This document shows positions 8,711 through 17,325 of a stretch of 38,540 nucleotides of DNA, one piece after another. Each line of letters starts with the position of its first letter. Position 1 is the stretch's first letter. The DNA is taken from NCBI GenBank assembly GCA_050013795.1, contig JBEKEO010000010.1, forward strand, positions 1-38,540, written 5' to 3'. A program made the position numbers and the translations under genes. Under the pieces are notes generated by a model. The model made no database searches. It saw nothing but the letters and a program-made list of their open reading frames with translations, and was not told the DNA's origin. The stretch comes from CAWHOW01 sp050013795. Its GTDB lineage: Bacteria; Bacteroidota; Bacteroidia; Bacteroidales; CG2-30-32-10.

Positions 8711-9706
8711 ATGAAAGCAGTAGTAACAGGCGGGTGTGGATTTATTGGAAGCCATATGGTTGACAGGCTTCTTAAAGAAGGTTTTGAAGTGGTTGTAATT
8801 GACAACCTCAGCACGGGTCGTTTATTTAATCTTGAGCATCATAAAAGCAATCCAAAGCTAAATATTCAAATAGCTGATATTTCTGATTTTGATAGTATCC
8901 TACCTTACTTTAAAGATGTCGATTGGGTTTTCCACCTTGCGGCTCTTGCAGATATTGTTCCGTCTATTGAAAAACCCTTAGAGTATCATACAGCAAATGT
9001 TGACGGCACCATTAATGTGTTGGAATGTTCAAAAATCAATAAAGTTAAAAGGTTGATTTATGCTGCATCGTCTTCATGCTATGGAATACCCGATATTTAT
9101 CCCACGCCTGAATCTGCCGAAATACGCCCTCAATATCCTTATGCTGTTACAAAATATTTAGGCGAAAGATATGTTATGTATTGGAATCAGATTTATGATA
9201 TGCCTGTTACATCCATGCGTTTCTTTAATGTTTACGGACCACGTTCGCGCACAAGTGGTACCTATGGAGCCGTGTTTGGCGTATTTTTATCACAAAAACT
9301 TAATAATAAACCATTCACTGTGGTGGGTGACGGAAAGCAGACACGCGATTTTACTTTTGTGACCGATTTGGTTAATGCATGCTATATGGCTGCCGAAAAT
9401 AAAAATGCTATTGGTAAAATCATGAATGTTGGAAGTGATAATACGTATAGCGTGAACCGCCTGGTGGAACTTCTTGGTGGCAACATTACCTATATACCAA
9501 AACGCCCAGGGGAACCCGATTGTACGTATGCTGATATCAAAAGAATAAAAGAGATGCTTAACTGGAAACCATTAGTTTCATTTGAACAAGGCGTGAGTAT
9601 TATGCTTGAAAACATTGAATATTGGCGTGAAGCGCCTTTGTGGGAAGCAGAATCAATTGCTGAAGCAACTAAAAGCTGGTTTAAATACCTTGGAAAGAAG
9701 TCGTAA
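8711..9706 (+). CDS. NAD-dependent nucleotide-sugar epimerase (GalE/WbpP-like SDR)
   Basis: This 331-residue extended SDR has TGGCGFIGSH at residues 6-15, IDNLSTG at 30-36 (a typical NAD ribose-binding stretch of GalE-like enzymes), AASSSCYG at 118-125 and an intact YxxxK at Y144/K148. FNVYGPRS and DGKQTRDFTFVTDLV are strongly typical of UDP-hexose 4-epimerases and UDP-xylose synthases. The length is normal. It precedes the kinase-nucleotidyltransferase fusion by 27 bp and is followed by a GmhA-like gene. It may therefore epimerise the nucleotide-heptose made by those two, in the place HldD takes in the classical route. An ordinary UDP-hexose epimerase is equally possible. Confidence 0.85.
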   Translation: MKAVVTGGCGFIGSHMVDRLLKEGFEVVVIDNLSTGRLFNLEHHKSNPKLNIQIADISDFDSILPYFKDVDWVFHLAALADIVPSIEKPLEYHTANVDGTINVLECSKINKVKRLIYAASSSCYGIPDIYPTPESAEIRPQYPYAVTKYLGERYVMYWNQIYDMPVTSMRFFNVYGPRSRTSGTYGAVFGVFLSQKLNNKPFTVVGDGKQTRDFTFVTDLVNACYMAAENKNAIGKIMNVGSDNTYSVNRLVELLGGNITYIPKRPGEPDCTYADIKRIKEMLNWKPLVSFEQGVSIMLENIEYWREAPLWEAESIAEATKSWFKYLGKKS

Positions 9707-9733
9707 TTTCATATTTATTTTTCATAAGAGAAT

Positions 9734-11254
9734 ATGGCAAACTCAAAAATAATAAGTCTTGAAGAACTTGCAACAGTTATTGAAAAACTTAAAAAACAAG
9801 GGAAGAAAGTTGCCCATTGCCATGGATGTTTTGATCTGCTTCATCTTGGACATATCAAACATTTTGAAGCTGCCAAAAAAGCCGCTGATATTCTTGTTGT
9901 TACTATCACGCCCGACAGGTTTGTCAATAAGGGTCCCGGGAGGCCGCTCTTTAATGAGAACCTTCGTATGGAAGCAATTGCTGCACTTCAGGCAGTTGAT
10001 TATGTAGCACTTAATAAATGGGAAACAGCAATTGAAACAATTAAATTACTAAAACCAACTTTTTATGTAAAAGGGCAAGACTATAAAGACAGGGAGAAGG
10101 ACATTACTAAAAATATTTATCTTGAAGAAGAAGAAGTGAAATCTGCCGGAGGAGAAATATTTTTCACGGAAGAAATAATGTTTTCTTCTTCTTCCCTGAT
10201 AAATGCTCACTTCAGCCCCTTCAATGAAAGGGTGAAGGACTACATTACAGATTTTAAGAAAAAGTTCTCCTTTGAAAAAGTCCTTTCTTTTATTGATAAC
10301 CTTAAAAAATTAAAAGTCCTCGTTATAGGCGATACCATTATTGATGAATATCATTATTGCCGTCCCCTTGGCAAATCTTCAAAATCGCCAACCATTTCAT
10401 CAATGTTCCTTAAGGGCGAAGCATATGCCGGCGGTGTTCTTGCCGTTGCCAACCATCTTGAGCAATATGCAGGAAATGTTGAGCTGGTTACTGTTTTAGG
10501 GGAACAAAACACCCAGATGGATATCATTGAGAAGAACCTCTCTAAAGGAATTGATAGAAAATTTTTCTATCGTAATGACAGCTCTACCAACACCAAAAGA
10601 AGGTATCTTGATATTTTCCTGAATAATAAACTTTTTGAAGTAACTTTTATGAATGACAAATTCATTGAAGAGAAACTTGAAAAAGAAATTATTAATCATC
10701 TTAAGACCCGAGTAAAGGATTTTGATTTTATTTTAGTTACCGACTTCGGTCACGGATTTATTTCTTCTGGTATTCAGAAATATCTGGAAAGTACAGGTAA
10801 ATTTGTTTCTGTTAATGCACAAACAAATAGTAACAATTACGGCTTTAATTATATTACCAAGTATAAAAATGCCGGTTACATTTCTATTGATGAGAAAGAA
10901 CTGCGGCTGCCTTTTGGAGATAATTACGGGAAAATACATAACCTTATCGAACAGCTTAATAAAATTACTTCCTGTAATAATATTACTATAACACTTGGTC
11001 AGGAAGGGTCCCTTTATTATCATAACGGAGATTATTTTAATGCGCCTGCTTTTACATCTTCTGTTAAAGATTCTGTTGGTGCAGGAGATGCTCTGCTTGC
11101 AATAACTTCATTACTTGTTTATCAAAATACCCCTCCCGAACTGATTCCTTTTATTGGTAACTGTATGGGCAATCTTGCAGTGGGTATAATAGGTAATGAA
11201 CATGCTGTTTATAAAAAGGACCTTGTAAAGTTTATTAATCATTTCATGAAATAG
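9734..11254 (+). CDS. Nucleotidyltransferase-PfkB kinase fusion, HldE-like with swapped domain order
   Basis: This 506-residue two-domain protein starts with a cytidylyltransferase-fold domain (about 8-155). It has the HxGH signature within HGCFDLLHLGH (H37, H40) and NENLRMEAIAAL as the second conserved helix. The second domain (about 190-505) is a PfkB sugar kinase: GDTIIDEY at 199-206, YAGGVLAVANHL at 231-242, and the anion hole and catalytic base DSVGAGD ending at Asp452. HldE makes ADP-heptose using a kinase domain first and a nucleotidyltransferase second; here the order is reversed. Both active sites look intact. The GmhA-like gene begins 3 bp downstream, so a sugar-phosphate to NDP-sugar route is likely, probably for a heptose. 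Substrate and nucleotide are inferred. Confidence 0.85.
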   Translation: MANSKIISLEELATVIEKLKKQGKKVAHCHGCFDLLHLGHIKHFEAAKKAADILVVTITPDRFVNKGPGRPLFNENLRMEAIAALQAVDYVALNKWETAIETIKLLKPTFYVKGQDYKDREKDITKNIYLEEEEVKSAGGEIFFTEEIMFSSSSLINAHFSPFNERVKDYITDFKKKFSFEKVLSFIDNLKKLKVLVIGDTIIDEYHYCRPLGKSSKSPTISSMFLKGEAYAGGVLAVANHLEQYAGNVELVTVLGEQNTQMDIIEKNLSKGIDRKFFYRNDSSTNTKRRYLDIFLNNKLFEVTFMNDKFIEEKLEKEIINHLKTRVKDFDFILVTDFGHGFISSGIQKYLESTGKFVSVNAQTNSNNYGFNYITKYKNAGYISIDEKELRLPFGDNYGKIHNLIEQLNKITSCNNITITLGQEGSLYYHNGDYFNAPAFTSSVKDSVGAGDALLAITSLLVYQNTPPELIPFIGNCMGNLAVGIIGNEHAVYKKDLVKFINHFMK

Positions 11255-11257
11255 AAA

Positions 11258-11872
11258 ATGGAAATAGAGAAATTTGTAGGGAAATATTATTCTGAATTCA
11301 AAAAGGCTATTGAACATATTGAAACAACTGATGGTTCGAACAATACACATGAATTCGATAAAGGAATAGAGCTTTCGGTTAAATTACTTTCAGATATACA
11401 AGACAAGCAACGTCGGATATATTTAATAGGCAATGGCGGTAGTGCAGCTATTGCAAGCCATAGCGCTATTGATCTGTTGAAGAATGGAAATATTCCTGCC
11501 ACTACTTTTAACGACGCTTCTCTTCTTACCTGCATTTCAAATGATATAGGCTTTGAGGATGTTTTCTCAAAACCTATTGAAATGCTTGCACGGGATGGCG
11601 ACCTTGTAATTTGCATCAGCAGTTCCGGCAGTTCTGCTAATATCCTGAAAGCTGCTAGCACGGCAAAAGCTAAAGATTGTTTTGTAATTACTTTATCCGG
11701 TTTTGCTCCTGACAACAAATTGAGAAAGATGGGAAATATTAACTTTTTTATTCCTTCCTTTTCTTATGGCTTTCTTGAAATAATCCATCAGTACATACTG
11801 CATTGCATACTGGATGCAAAAATGTATTGCATTGATAAAAAGGATGTGTTTAATAAAAATTCAAAATATTAA
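11258..11872 (+). CDS. SIS-domain sugar isomerase, GmhA-like (phosphoheptose isomerase)
   Basis: This 204-residue protein contains one SIS domain. LIGNGGSAAIASHSA at 57-71 forms the sugar-phosphate binding loop, and CISSSGSSANILKA at about 119-132 forms the second loop. GmhA converts sedoheptulose-7-phosphate to D-glycero-D-manno-heptose-7-phosphate, and the length and motif spacing fit GmhA. It directly follows the HldE-like fusion with a 3-bp gap, which strengthens the heptose reading. The bisphosphate phosphatase GmhB is not found in the window. It is the last + strand gene of the polysaccharide block, and the next two genes converge on it. Confidence 0.85.
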   Translation: MEIEKFVGKYYSEFKKAIEHIETTDGSNNTHEFDKGIELSVKLLSDIQDKQRRIYLIGNGGSAAIASHSAIDLLKNGNIPATTFNDASLLTCISNDIGFEDVFSKPIEMLARDGDLVICISSSGSSANILKAASTAKAKDCFVITLSGFAPDNKLRKMGNINFFIPSFSYGFLEIIHQYILHCILDAKMYCIDKKDVFNKNSKY

Positions 11873-11916
11873 TTTCCTATAAAAGCTTATTAATTACTGT
11901 TAATAAAACCTATACT

Positions 11917-12819
11917 TTATTTTTTTTCACAAAGTAAACTGTCAATTTTTAAAGTTAACTTTTTTGCCCCATAATAATTTAAATGATGTTCGTCTCCAAA
12001 GCATTCATTTCCTAAATGTAAAGAGTGAAAATCCCAAAATTTTATTTGACCTTTAAAATCAGATAAAGTAGCGTAATAATCAGAAATAAATTTTGCAGGG
12101 ATTTTATTAAAGTAACTTTCATGTAACGGAGTATTAATTAATATCAATTTAATATTGTTTTTGTAACATAACTCCACTATTTTTTTTAGATAATATTTCT
12201 GAAAAATTGAAAAGTTTTGTAATGTCTTATTATCAATATAATAATGTTTTTTAATAGTAGAAATTAATATGCTGTCATTAAGATTGCTTTTATTACTATT
12301 ATAATAATTGCCACAAAACGAATAATCTCGGTATGATTTATAATTGTATATAAGAGAAAGCATCATATTCCCAAGAATTTTGACAGCTGAGTTTATAATA
12401 CCGGAAATATTTCCAGATATTAATTCTGATATAGACTTGTAATCAAAAATTGGGAAATAGCACTGATAGATATTTTTCGTCCTGTTGTTTTCAAAAATAT
12501 TTTTGTCATTACTTTTTGCAAAAGAATGAAAAGAGCATCCTAAAATAATTGTCTTAATCTGTGGGTTATTTTGAATGAAAAGTTTTAAAACATTATACGT
12601 GTATAGATAATGTTCAGAAGATTGAGATATATTAATTGCACCTTTTAAAATACTGTCATTTATTCCACTCTGGGTATGTGAATCCCCACAAATAATAATT
12701 GACACATCACGAGGTAATTTAACCTTATTTAGATGATATCTGTATAAAAAAGAAATGCATACAATTAATATGACAGGTACAAAAATAAAGACAAGCAAAT
12801 TTTTAAAAAAAATCTTCAT
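11917..12819 (-). CDS. Membrane-anchored SGNH-like protein, partner of MBOAT acyltransferase
   Basis: This 300-residue protein has one N-terminal membrane helix (about residues 6-27) and a predicted periplasmic domain. ICGDSHTQSG at 43-52 resembles the SGNH block I GDS, and GDEHHLNYYG near the C-terminus supplies the DxxH pair D276/H279. Proteins of this kind (DltD/AlgX/AlgJ-like) accompany MBOAT proteins and move an acyl group onto a secreted polysaccharide. The ATG at 12819 is chosen. The frame also opens two codons earlier at a TTG overlapping the previous stop. Only 2 bp separate it from the MBOAT gene, so the two are coupled. Acyl group and acceptor are unknown. Confidence 0.7.
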   Translation of the reverse strand: MKIFFKNLLVFIFVPVILIVCISFLYRYHLNKVKLPRDVSIIICGDSHTQSGINDSILKGAINISQSSEHYLYTYNVLKLFIQNNPQIKTIILGCSFHSFAKSNDKNIFENNRTKNIYQCYFPIFDYKSISELISGNISGIINSAVKILGNMMLSLIYNYKSYRDYSFCGNYYNSNKSNLNDSILISTIKKHYYIDNKTLQNFSIFQKYYLKKIVELCYKNNIKLILINTPLHESYFNKIPAKFISDYYATLSDFKGQIKFWDFHSLHLGNECFGDEHHLNYYGAKKLTLKIDSLLCEKK

Positions 12820-12821
12820 GA

Positions 12822-14273
12822 TCAAAATTGAAAATATATAAAATTTTGTCCGTTACCTGAAAAAAAGCCTATGATTAAAACAAGTAGATAGTAAAATGAC
12901 CATCTTAAAAATTTAGGCCATTTTAGTCCCAAATATTCAATAGCATAGCGTTGCTCCCTGCCTAACCATTCAAATATAAAGAAAAGAACAATCATTATTA
13001 TCAATATATTAATTTTAGGAAACATAAAAGGAGCTGTAAATAATGTCATTGAGAATATTCCGGAAATATAATTCATAGCATGAGAAATGCTATCTGCACG
13101 AAAGAAAATCCATGCAAACATGACTAACAAAAATGTGACAACCATTTTGCCTGCCTCAACCCATGATGGAAATATTTTTCCTTTTGCTACTATTTTGGTT
13201 GTTTTTCCCCCTTTTTTCAATAAAAGAAAAAGAACATAATACAAAGCATTTAAAGCACCCCATATGATAAATGTCCAATTTGCACCATGCCAAAAACCAC
13301 ACAATACAAATGTTATAAAAAGAGCAACTCCAGTTCCTGCATATCCCAAATTTCTCCATTTTATCGATAATGGAGTAAAGACATAATCGGTGAGCCAACT
13401 TGTAAGTGAAATATGCCAACTCCGCCAGAATTCGGCAATGTTTCTGGAGAAATAAGGAAATGCAAAATTCTGCCTTGTGTTAAAACCAAAAAGACGAGCT
13501 GTGCCTATGGCCATATCAGAATAACCTGAAAAATCAGCATATATCTGAATTGAAAAAAGAAATGCGCCAAGAACTAAAGTACTACCAGTATAGTTGGCTG
13601 AATGATTGAAAATTATATTGACATATTCTGAACTTTGATCAGCAATAACGATTTTTTTGAAGAAACCCCAAAGAATCTGTTTTAACCCGTCAACAGCTAA
13701 AGGATAAGAAAACACACGTTTGGAATAAAACTGAGGCAGAAGGTTTGTGGCGCGTTCAATTGGCCCTGCTATTAATTGAGGAAAGAAACTTACGTATGCA
13801 AAATAATCAACTATACTTGATGCCGGTTTTATTTTGCCGCGGGTTACATCAATAATATAACTTAATGTTTTAAATGTATAGAAACTAATGCCTATTGGCA
13901 ATATAATTTTTAATGTTATGGGAGAAAACTTATATCCCAAAAGTTGAAAAGCTGCAATAAAATTTTCTGTAAAAAAATTGAAATACTTAAAAAAGAATAA
14001 TATCCCAAGATTTGTTACTATGCTTAGACTTAAATATAAATTGCTTTTAGTTTTATTGTCGCTGTTCTTTTCAATTTGAATTGCCACGTTATAGTCAACG
14101 AAAGCACTTGTTGATAGCAGAATTAAAAAACGCCAGTCCCACCAAGCGTAAAATATAAAACTAGAAACTACAATTAATAAATTCTGAAGTTTTAAATTTT
14201 TACTTACACAAAACCAATAAAGAATAAAAACAATAGGTAAGAAAACAGCAAAATCAATGGAGTTAAAAGGCAT
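12822..14273 (-). CDS. MBOAT-family membrane O-acyltransferase (AlgI-like)
   Basis: This 483-residue polytopic membrane protein carries the MBOAT signatures. FSGYSDMAIGTARLFGF lies at about 248-264, EFWRSWHISLTSWLTDYVF at 281-299 with H287, and CGFWHGANWTFIIWG at 325-339 with the invariant H329. AlgI-type proteins pass acyl groups, usually acetyl, across the inner membrane for O-acylation of exopolysaccharides. The gene starts at the ATG at 14273 and leads a two-gene operon with the SGNH-like protein. Lying head-on to the sugar cluster, it probably modifies the same polymer. DltB-type teichoic-acid transfer is unlikely in a Gram-negative setting. Confidence 0.92.
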   Translation of the reverse strand: MPFNSIDFAVFLPIVFILYWFCVSKNLKLQNLLIVVSSFIFYAWWDWRFLILLSTSAFVDYNVAIQIEKNSDNKTKSNLYLSLSIVTNLGILFFFKYFNFFTENFIAAFQLLGYKFSPITLKIILPIGISFYTFKTLSYIIDVTRGKIKPASSIVDYFAYVSFFPQLIAGPIERATNLLPQFYSKRVFSYPLAVDGLKQILWGFFKKIVIADQSSEYVNIIFNHSANYTGSTLVLGAFLFSIQIYADFSGYSDMAIGTARLFGFNTRQNFAFPYFSRNIAEFWRSWHISLTSWLTDYVFTPLSIKWRNLGYAGTGVALFITFVLCGFWHGANWTFIIWGALNALYYVLFLLLKKGGKTTKIVAKGKIFPSWVEAGKMVVTFLLVMFAWIFFRADSISHAMNYISGIFSMTLFTAPFMFPKINILIIMIVLFFIFEWLGREQRYAIEYLGLKWPKFLRWSFYYLLVLIIGFFSGNGQNFIYFQF

Positions 14274-14370
14274 GTTGACTGACTTAATTACTTAATGCAA
14301 TGTTAGGTTATATTTATAATTTTATAATAAATATAAGTTGTAAAAATATATATTTTTATTTAATGAAGCT

Positions 14371-14391
14371 CCCCGCCGCTATGCGGCGGGG
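14371..14391. repeat. Perfect GC-rich hairpin (9-bp stem, 3-nt loop)
   Basis: CCCCGCCGC and its exact complement GCGGCGGGG flank a TAT loop, in otherwise AT-rich DNA between two minus-strand genes. There is no T-run after it on either strand, so it is not a standard intrinsic terminator. It may be a dispersed palindromic (REP-like) element or a transcript-stabilising hairpin. Only one copy is seen here. Confidence 0.6.
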
Positions 14392-14514
14392 AATTAACCC
14401 TTAAAATTATTAAACAAATTGATGATTTTAAGGTTGGCTATAAATTTTATTTAGGCCACGCTACTATCTTTACCAGCGAAACAGTTTTGTTTTGCAAGTG
14501 CAATTAGAAAACAT

Positions 14515-14540
14515 AAAAGCCACATCTCTGTGGCTTTTTT
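14515..14540. terminator. Bidirectional intrinsic terminator
   Basis: AAAAGCCACA and TGTGGCTTTT form a 10-bp stem with a TCTC loop, followed by T-rich sequence on both strands. It lies 24 bp beyond the stop of the minus-strand propeller gene, whose transcription it should end. Confidence 0.85.
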
Positions 14541-14563
14541 ATTATTTCGTATACCTAACTAAT

Positions 14564-17032
14564 TTATTCTTTTACAAACTTCTTTACAGCAACCCCATTT
14601 CCATTCTCAACTTTCACAAAATACAAGCCTTTTGCGAAAGTGTTAATATTGATAGTTATTTTAGGTTGCAGCATTGGTTGCCATATAAGCAACTGCCCCT
14701 GTATATCATAAACAGAAATTGCCATGTCTTTTGTTAAAGAAGAATTTGTTATTGTAATATTATCGGTTGCGGGATTTGGATAAACTATTATCTGTTCATC
14801 ATTAGCCAACTGCTCTATGCCCACTAATAATAGTTTGATAGTATTACTGTGTGCTTTTAAATTTGTACCCTGTGTATTAGTTAATTTCATAGTTGGTGCA
14901 CAATCAAATCCCAAAGCATCAATGCGCCAATTACCATTAGGGTAGCTTGCAAAGTTTGGATCTGTAGCTGAAAGACCTGCCGTATTTACCAATACATGCC
15001 AGTTTCCAGTGTTATTATCATCCCTTAAAAATGAATATCCTGTTACGGGGTTTGTTTGTCCTGTTTCAACTGTATACGCATTCCATGAAAAGTTAGAACC
15101 GCCTTCCTGTACAAACATCGACTGATGATAAGGGCTTTTATCGCTGATATTGCCACATGTATCACGTATAGCAAGTTTATAAAACCAACTTGAGTATTGT
15201 GGATTTCCGCCATTAGGACCGCCAATATTGAATGCAGTATCGGTAAATTCACTCAAAGAATTTTCACTCACTGCCCCAATGCGCAAATAAGTTGAAGAAA
15301 TTACATCCTTTCTGTATACAATAAAACTATCAACATTGTCATATAGTGTTTTATCCCAGCAAACAACATTGTATTTATAATAAGTAGCGCTGTCGGTTGT
15401 AACCATGCATATAACAGGTGATTCATTCGTAACAATATTAATCATGATATTTGCCGTACCTGTACATCCATTAATGTCGGTACCTGTAACCGCGTAGGTC
15501 GTGTTGGCAGTTGGCATTGCTGTTACGGGGTTTGCAGTCCCTAAACTATTGCTCCATAAATAAGTGTCTGCCCCACTTGCAGTTAAAGTTGTTGAAGTAC
15601 CGTTACAAATGGTGTTTGCAGATGCTGAAATGCTAACTGTCGGATTAGGATTTACAGTAATAAAAATGCTTGTAGAATCTGTACAACCGTTACCGTCTGT
15701 TATTGTAACAGTATATGTCCCTGTTGCCGATGCAGTTATACCTGTTATATCCGGATTTGAAATTGAACTTGAGAAGCTGTTTGGGCCTGCCCAGTTATAA
15801 ATTAAACCACCTCCTGAAGTGAGATTTAATGTTTGTCCTTCACAGGGGCTATTGCCAGATGCAGTTGCTGTTGGATTAGGATTTACATTTATCGTAATAC
15901 TTGTCGTAGTTGTGTCTCCTGTTGTTATGCCGGTTACTGTGTAAGTGGTGGTGGTGGTAGGCGAAACTACTACAACGTTTGAAGTTCCCAGTCCGTCACT
16001 CCATGAATAAGTGGTTGATCCGCTTGCAGTTAAAGTTGTTGAAGCCCCATTGCAAATTGGGTTTGCTGATGCTGAAATTGCGTGCGAATTATGAGTGGAA
16101 ATAAAATTTCCAATTGAATATGGATAAGAACCAACACCGATAGTAGCCGAAACAGTATTGGTAGTAGTGTCTATTACACTTACTGTATTAGAGCCATAAT
16201 TCGCAACATATACCCAGGTTCCAAATGGGCTTACAGATACACCAATAGGATTAGCACCAACCGTAATTGTAGCCGAAACAGTATTGGTGGCAGTGTTTAT
16301 CACACTTACTGTATTAGAATTTATATTCGCAATATAAGCCTTACTTCCATCGGGGCTTACACATACACCCTGAGGATGAGTCCCAACTGTAATTGTAGCT
16401 GAAACAGTATTTGTAGCACTGTTTATTACACTTACTGTATTATTACTATAATTCGTAACATATACTTTGCTTCCATCTGGGCTTACAGATACACCCCAAG
16501 GTATATTAAACCCTGTAATTGTAGCTGAAACGGTATTTGTAGCACAGTTTATTACACTTATTGTATTATCGCCATTAGTCGCAACATATACTTTGCTTCC
16601 ATCGGGACTCACAGATAAACCCCAAGGTTTGTTGCCAACCGTAATTGTAGCCGAAACAGTGTTGGTAGCAGTATTTATTACACTTACTGTATTATCGCCA
16701 TTATTCGCAACATATACTTTGCTTCCATCTGGGCTCACAGATACACCACCAGGTTGATAACCAACCGCAATTGTAGCCAAAACAGTATTTGTATTACAGT
16801 TTATTACGCTTACTGTATTAGAATTAAAATTCCCAACATATACCCAGTTTCCGTCTTTACTCACAGATACGCCACGAGGATAAATACCAACCGGAATTGT
16901 AGCTGTAACAGAATCTGTAGCAACATTTATTACGGATACAGTGCCACTGCCATAATTCGTTATATATGCAGTTTGCGCATTTGTGCTCAAGCCAATTATG
17001 GCGAGCGCTATAATAAAGAATAACTTTTTCAT
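14564..17032 (-). CDS. Secreted seven-bladed YVTN beta-propeller protein with Ig/PKD-like domains and T9SS tail
   Basis: This protein of about 822 residues starts at ATG 17032 with a signal peptide (MKKLFFIIALAIIGLSTNAQ). The frame also opens 17 codons upstream, but that extension precedes the signal sequence. Seven near-identical repeats of 42 residues follow, each with (V/A)Y(V/I)..N...N(T)VSVIN...NTVSATI.VG..P.GVSVSPDGS, the YVTN/surface-layer propeller unit. About three Ig/PKD-like modules with the pattern CNG.STTLTASG...Y.WS come next, then a fibronectin-like region. The end is a type A T9SS sorting domain (IIVYPNPATDNITI ... GLYFVKVENGNGVAVKKFVKE). It is most likely exported across the outer membrane and cell-surface attached or released. 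Ligand and role are unknown. A promoter at 17073-17104 and a terminator at 14515-14540 make it a single-gene unit. Confidence 0.92.
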   Translation of the reverse strand: MKKLFFIIALAIIGLSTNAQTAYITNYGSGTVSVINVATDSVTATIPVGIYPRGVSVSKDGNWVYVGNFNSNTVSVINCNTNTVLATIAVGYQPGGVSVSPDGSKVYVANNGDNTVSVINTATNTVSATITVGNKPWGLSVSPDGSKVYVATNGDNTISVINCATNTVSATITGFNIPWGVSVSPDGSKVYVTNYSNNTVSVINSATNTVSATITVGTHPQGVCVSPDGSKAYIANINSNTVSVINTATNTVSATITVGANPIGVSVSPFGTWVYVANYGSNTVSVIDTTTNTVSATIGVGSYPYSIGNFISTHNSHAISASANPICNGASTTLTASGSTTYSWSDGLGTSNVVVVSPTTTTTYTVTGITTGDTTTTSITINVNPNPTATASGNSPCEGQTLNLTSGGGLIYNWAGPNSFSSSISNPDITGITASATGTYTVTITDGNGCTDSTSIFITVNPNPTVSISASANTICNGTSTTLTASGADTYLWSNSLGTANPVTAMPTANTTYAVTGTDINGCTGTANIMINIVTNESPVICMVTTDSATYYKYNVVCWDKTLYDNVDSFIVYRKDVISSTYLRIGAVSENSLSEFTDTAFNIGGPNGGNPQYSSWFYKLAIRDTCGNISDKSPYHQSMFVQEGGSNFSWNAYTVETGQTNPVTGYSFLRDDNNTGNWHVLVNTAGLSATDPNFASYPNGNWRIDALGFDCAPTMKLTNTQGTNLKAHSNTIKLLLVGIEQLANDEQIIVYPNPATDNITITNSSLTKDMAISVYDIQGQLLIWQPMLQPKITININTFAKGLYFVKVENGNGVAVKKFVKE
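16090..16975 (-). repeat. 126-bp tandem repeat coding for the seven propeller blades
   Basis: Within the propeller gene the DNA repeats with a 126-bp period; for example, GAAACAGTATT-type segments recur near 16150, 16276, 16402, 16528, 16653 and 16780. The middle blades are close to identical at DNA level, suggesting recent duplication or homogenisation by recombination. Edges are approximate. Confidence 0.85.
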
Positions 17033-17072
17033 AATATTTGTTTTTATATTATTAAAGATAAATAATAACCTA

Positions 17073-17104
17073 CAAATGTACATTTAATAAATTTCATTGT
17101 CAAT
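17073..17104 (-). promoter_or_regulatory. Bacteroidota-type promoter for the propeller gene
   Basis: Read on the minus strand, TTG (17103-17101) is followed after 20 bp by TACATTTG (17080-17073), matching TTG-N17-23-TAnnTTTG. This predicts a leader of about 30 nt before the ATG at 17032 and supports that start. Confidence 0.55.
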
Positions 17105-17229
17105 TAGTGCTTTTACTTATTTAGATTAGTAATTGTTTTTTTGGTAATAGTTTATTTTAAATGAAAAAGAAAAGCAAAACTTGTGAAAAGAAAGAATTCA
17201 ATGTCGCTGTAAAAAAATATAATATGAAA

Positions 17230-17255
17230 AAGCCCCATCATTACTGGCAGGGCTT
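17230..17255 (-). terminator. Intrinsic terminator of the 241-residue protein gene
   Basis: On the minus strand AAGCCC (17255-17250) pairs with GGGCTT (17235-17230), and the stem is followed by a short T-run. It lies 70 bp past the stop at 17326. Nothing else notable is seen in 17033-17325. Confidence 0.6.
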
Positions 17256-17325
17256 CAATCCACGAAAACAACTCTAAAAAACCAATCGATTTCTCAGGCA
17301 GTGTTTAGCATATAGATATGCTTTT

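Noticed and set aside
11287..11718. 143-residue minus-strand frame opposite the GmhA-like gene
   Set aside because: It is the shadow of a clear SIS-domain gene and shows no domain of its own.
14371..14391. Intrinsic terminator
   Set aside because: The stem is strong but no T-run follows on either strand, so it is listed as a palindromic repeat. The genuine terminator of the area is at 14515-14540.
16467..17023. Plus-strand frames opposite the propeller gene
   Set aside because: Their repeated peptides mirror the 126-bp blades on the other strand; no independent signals.
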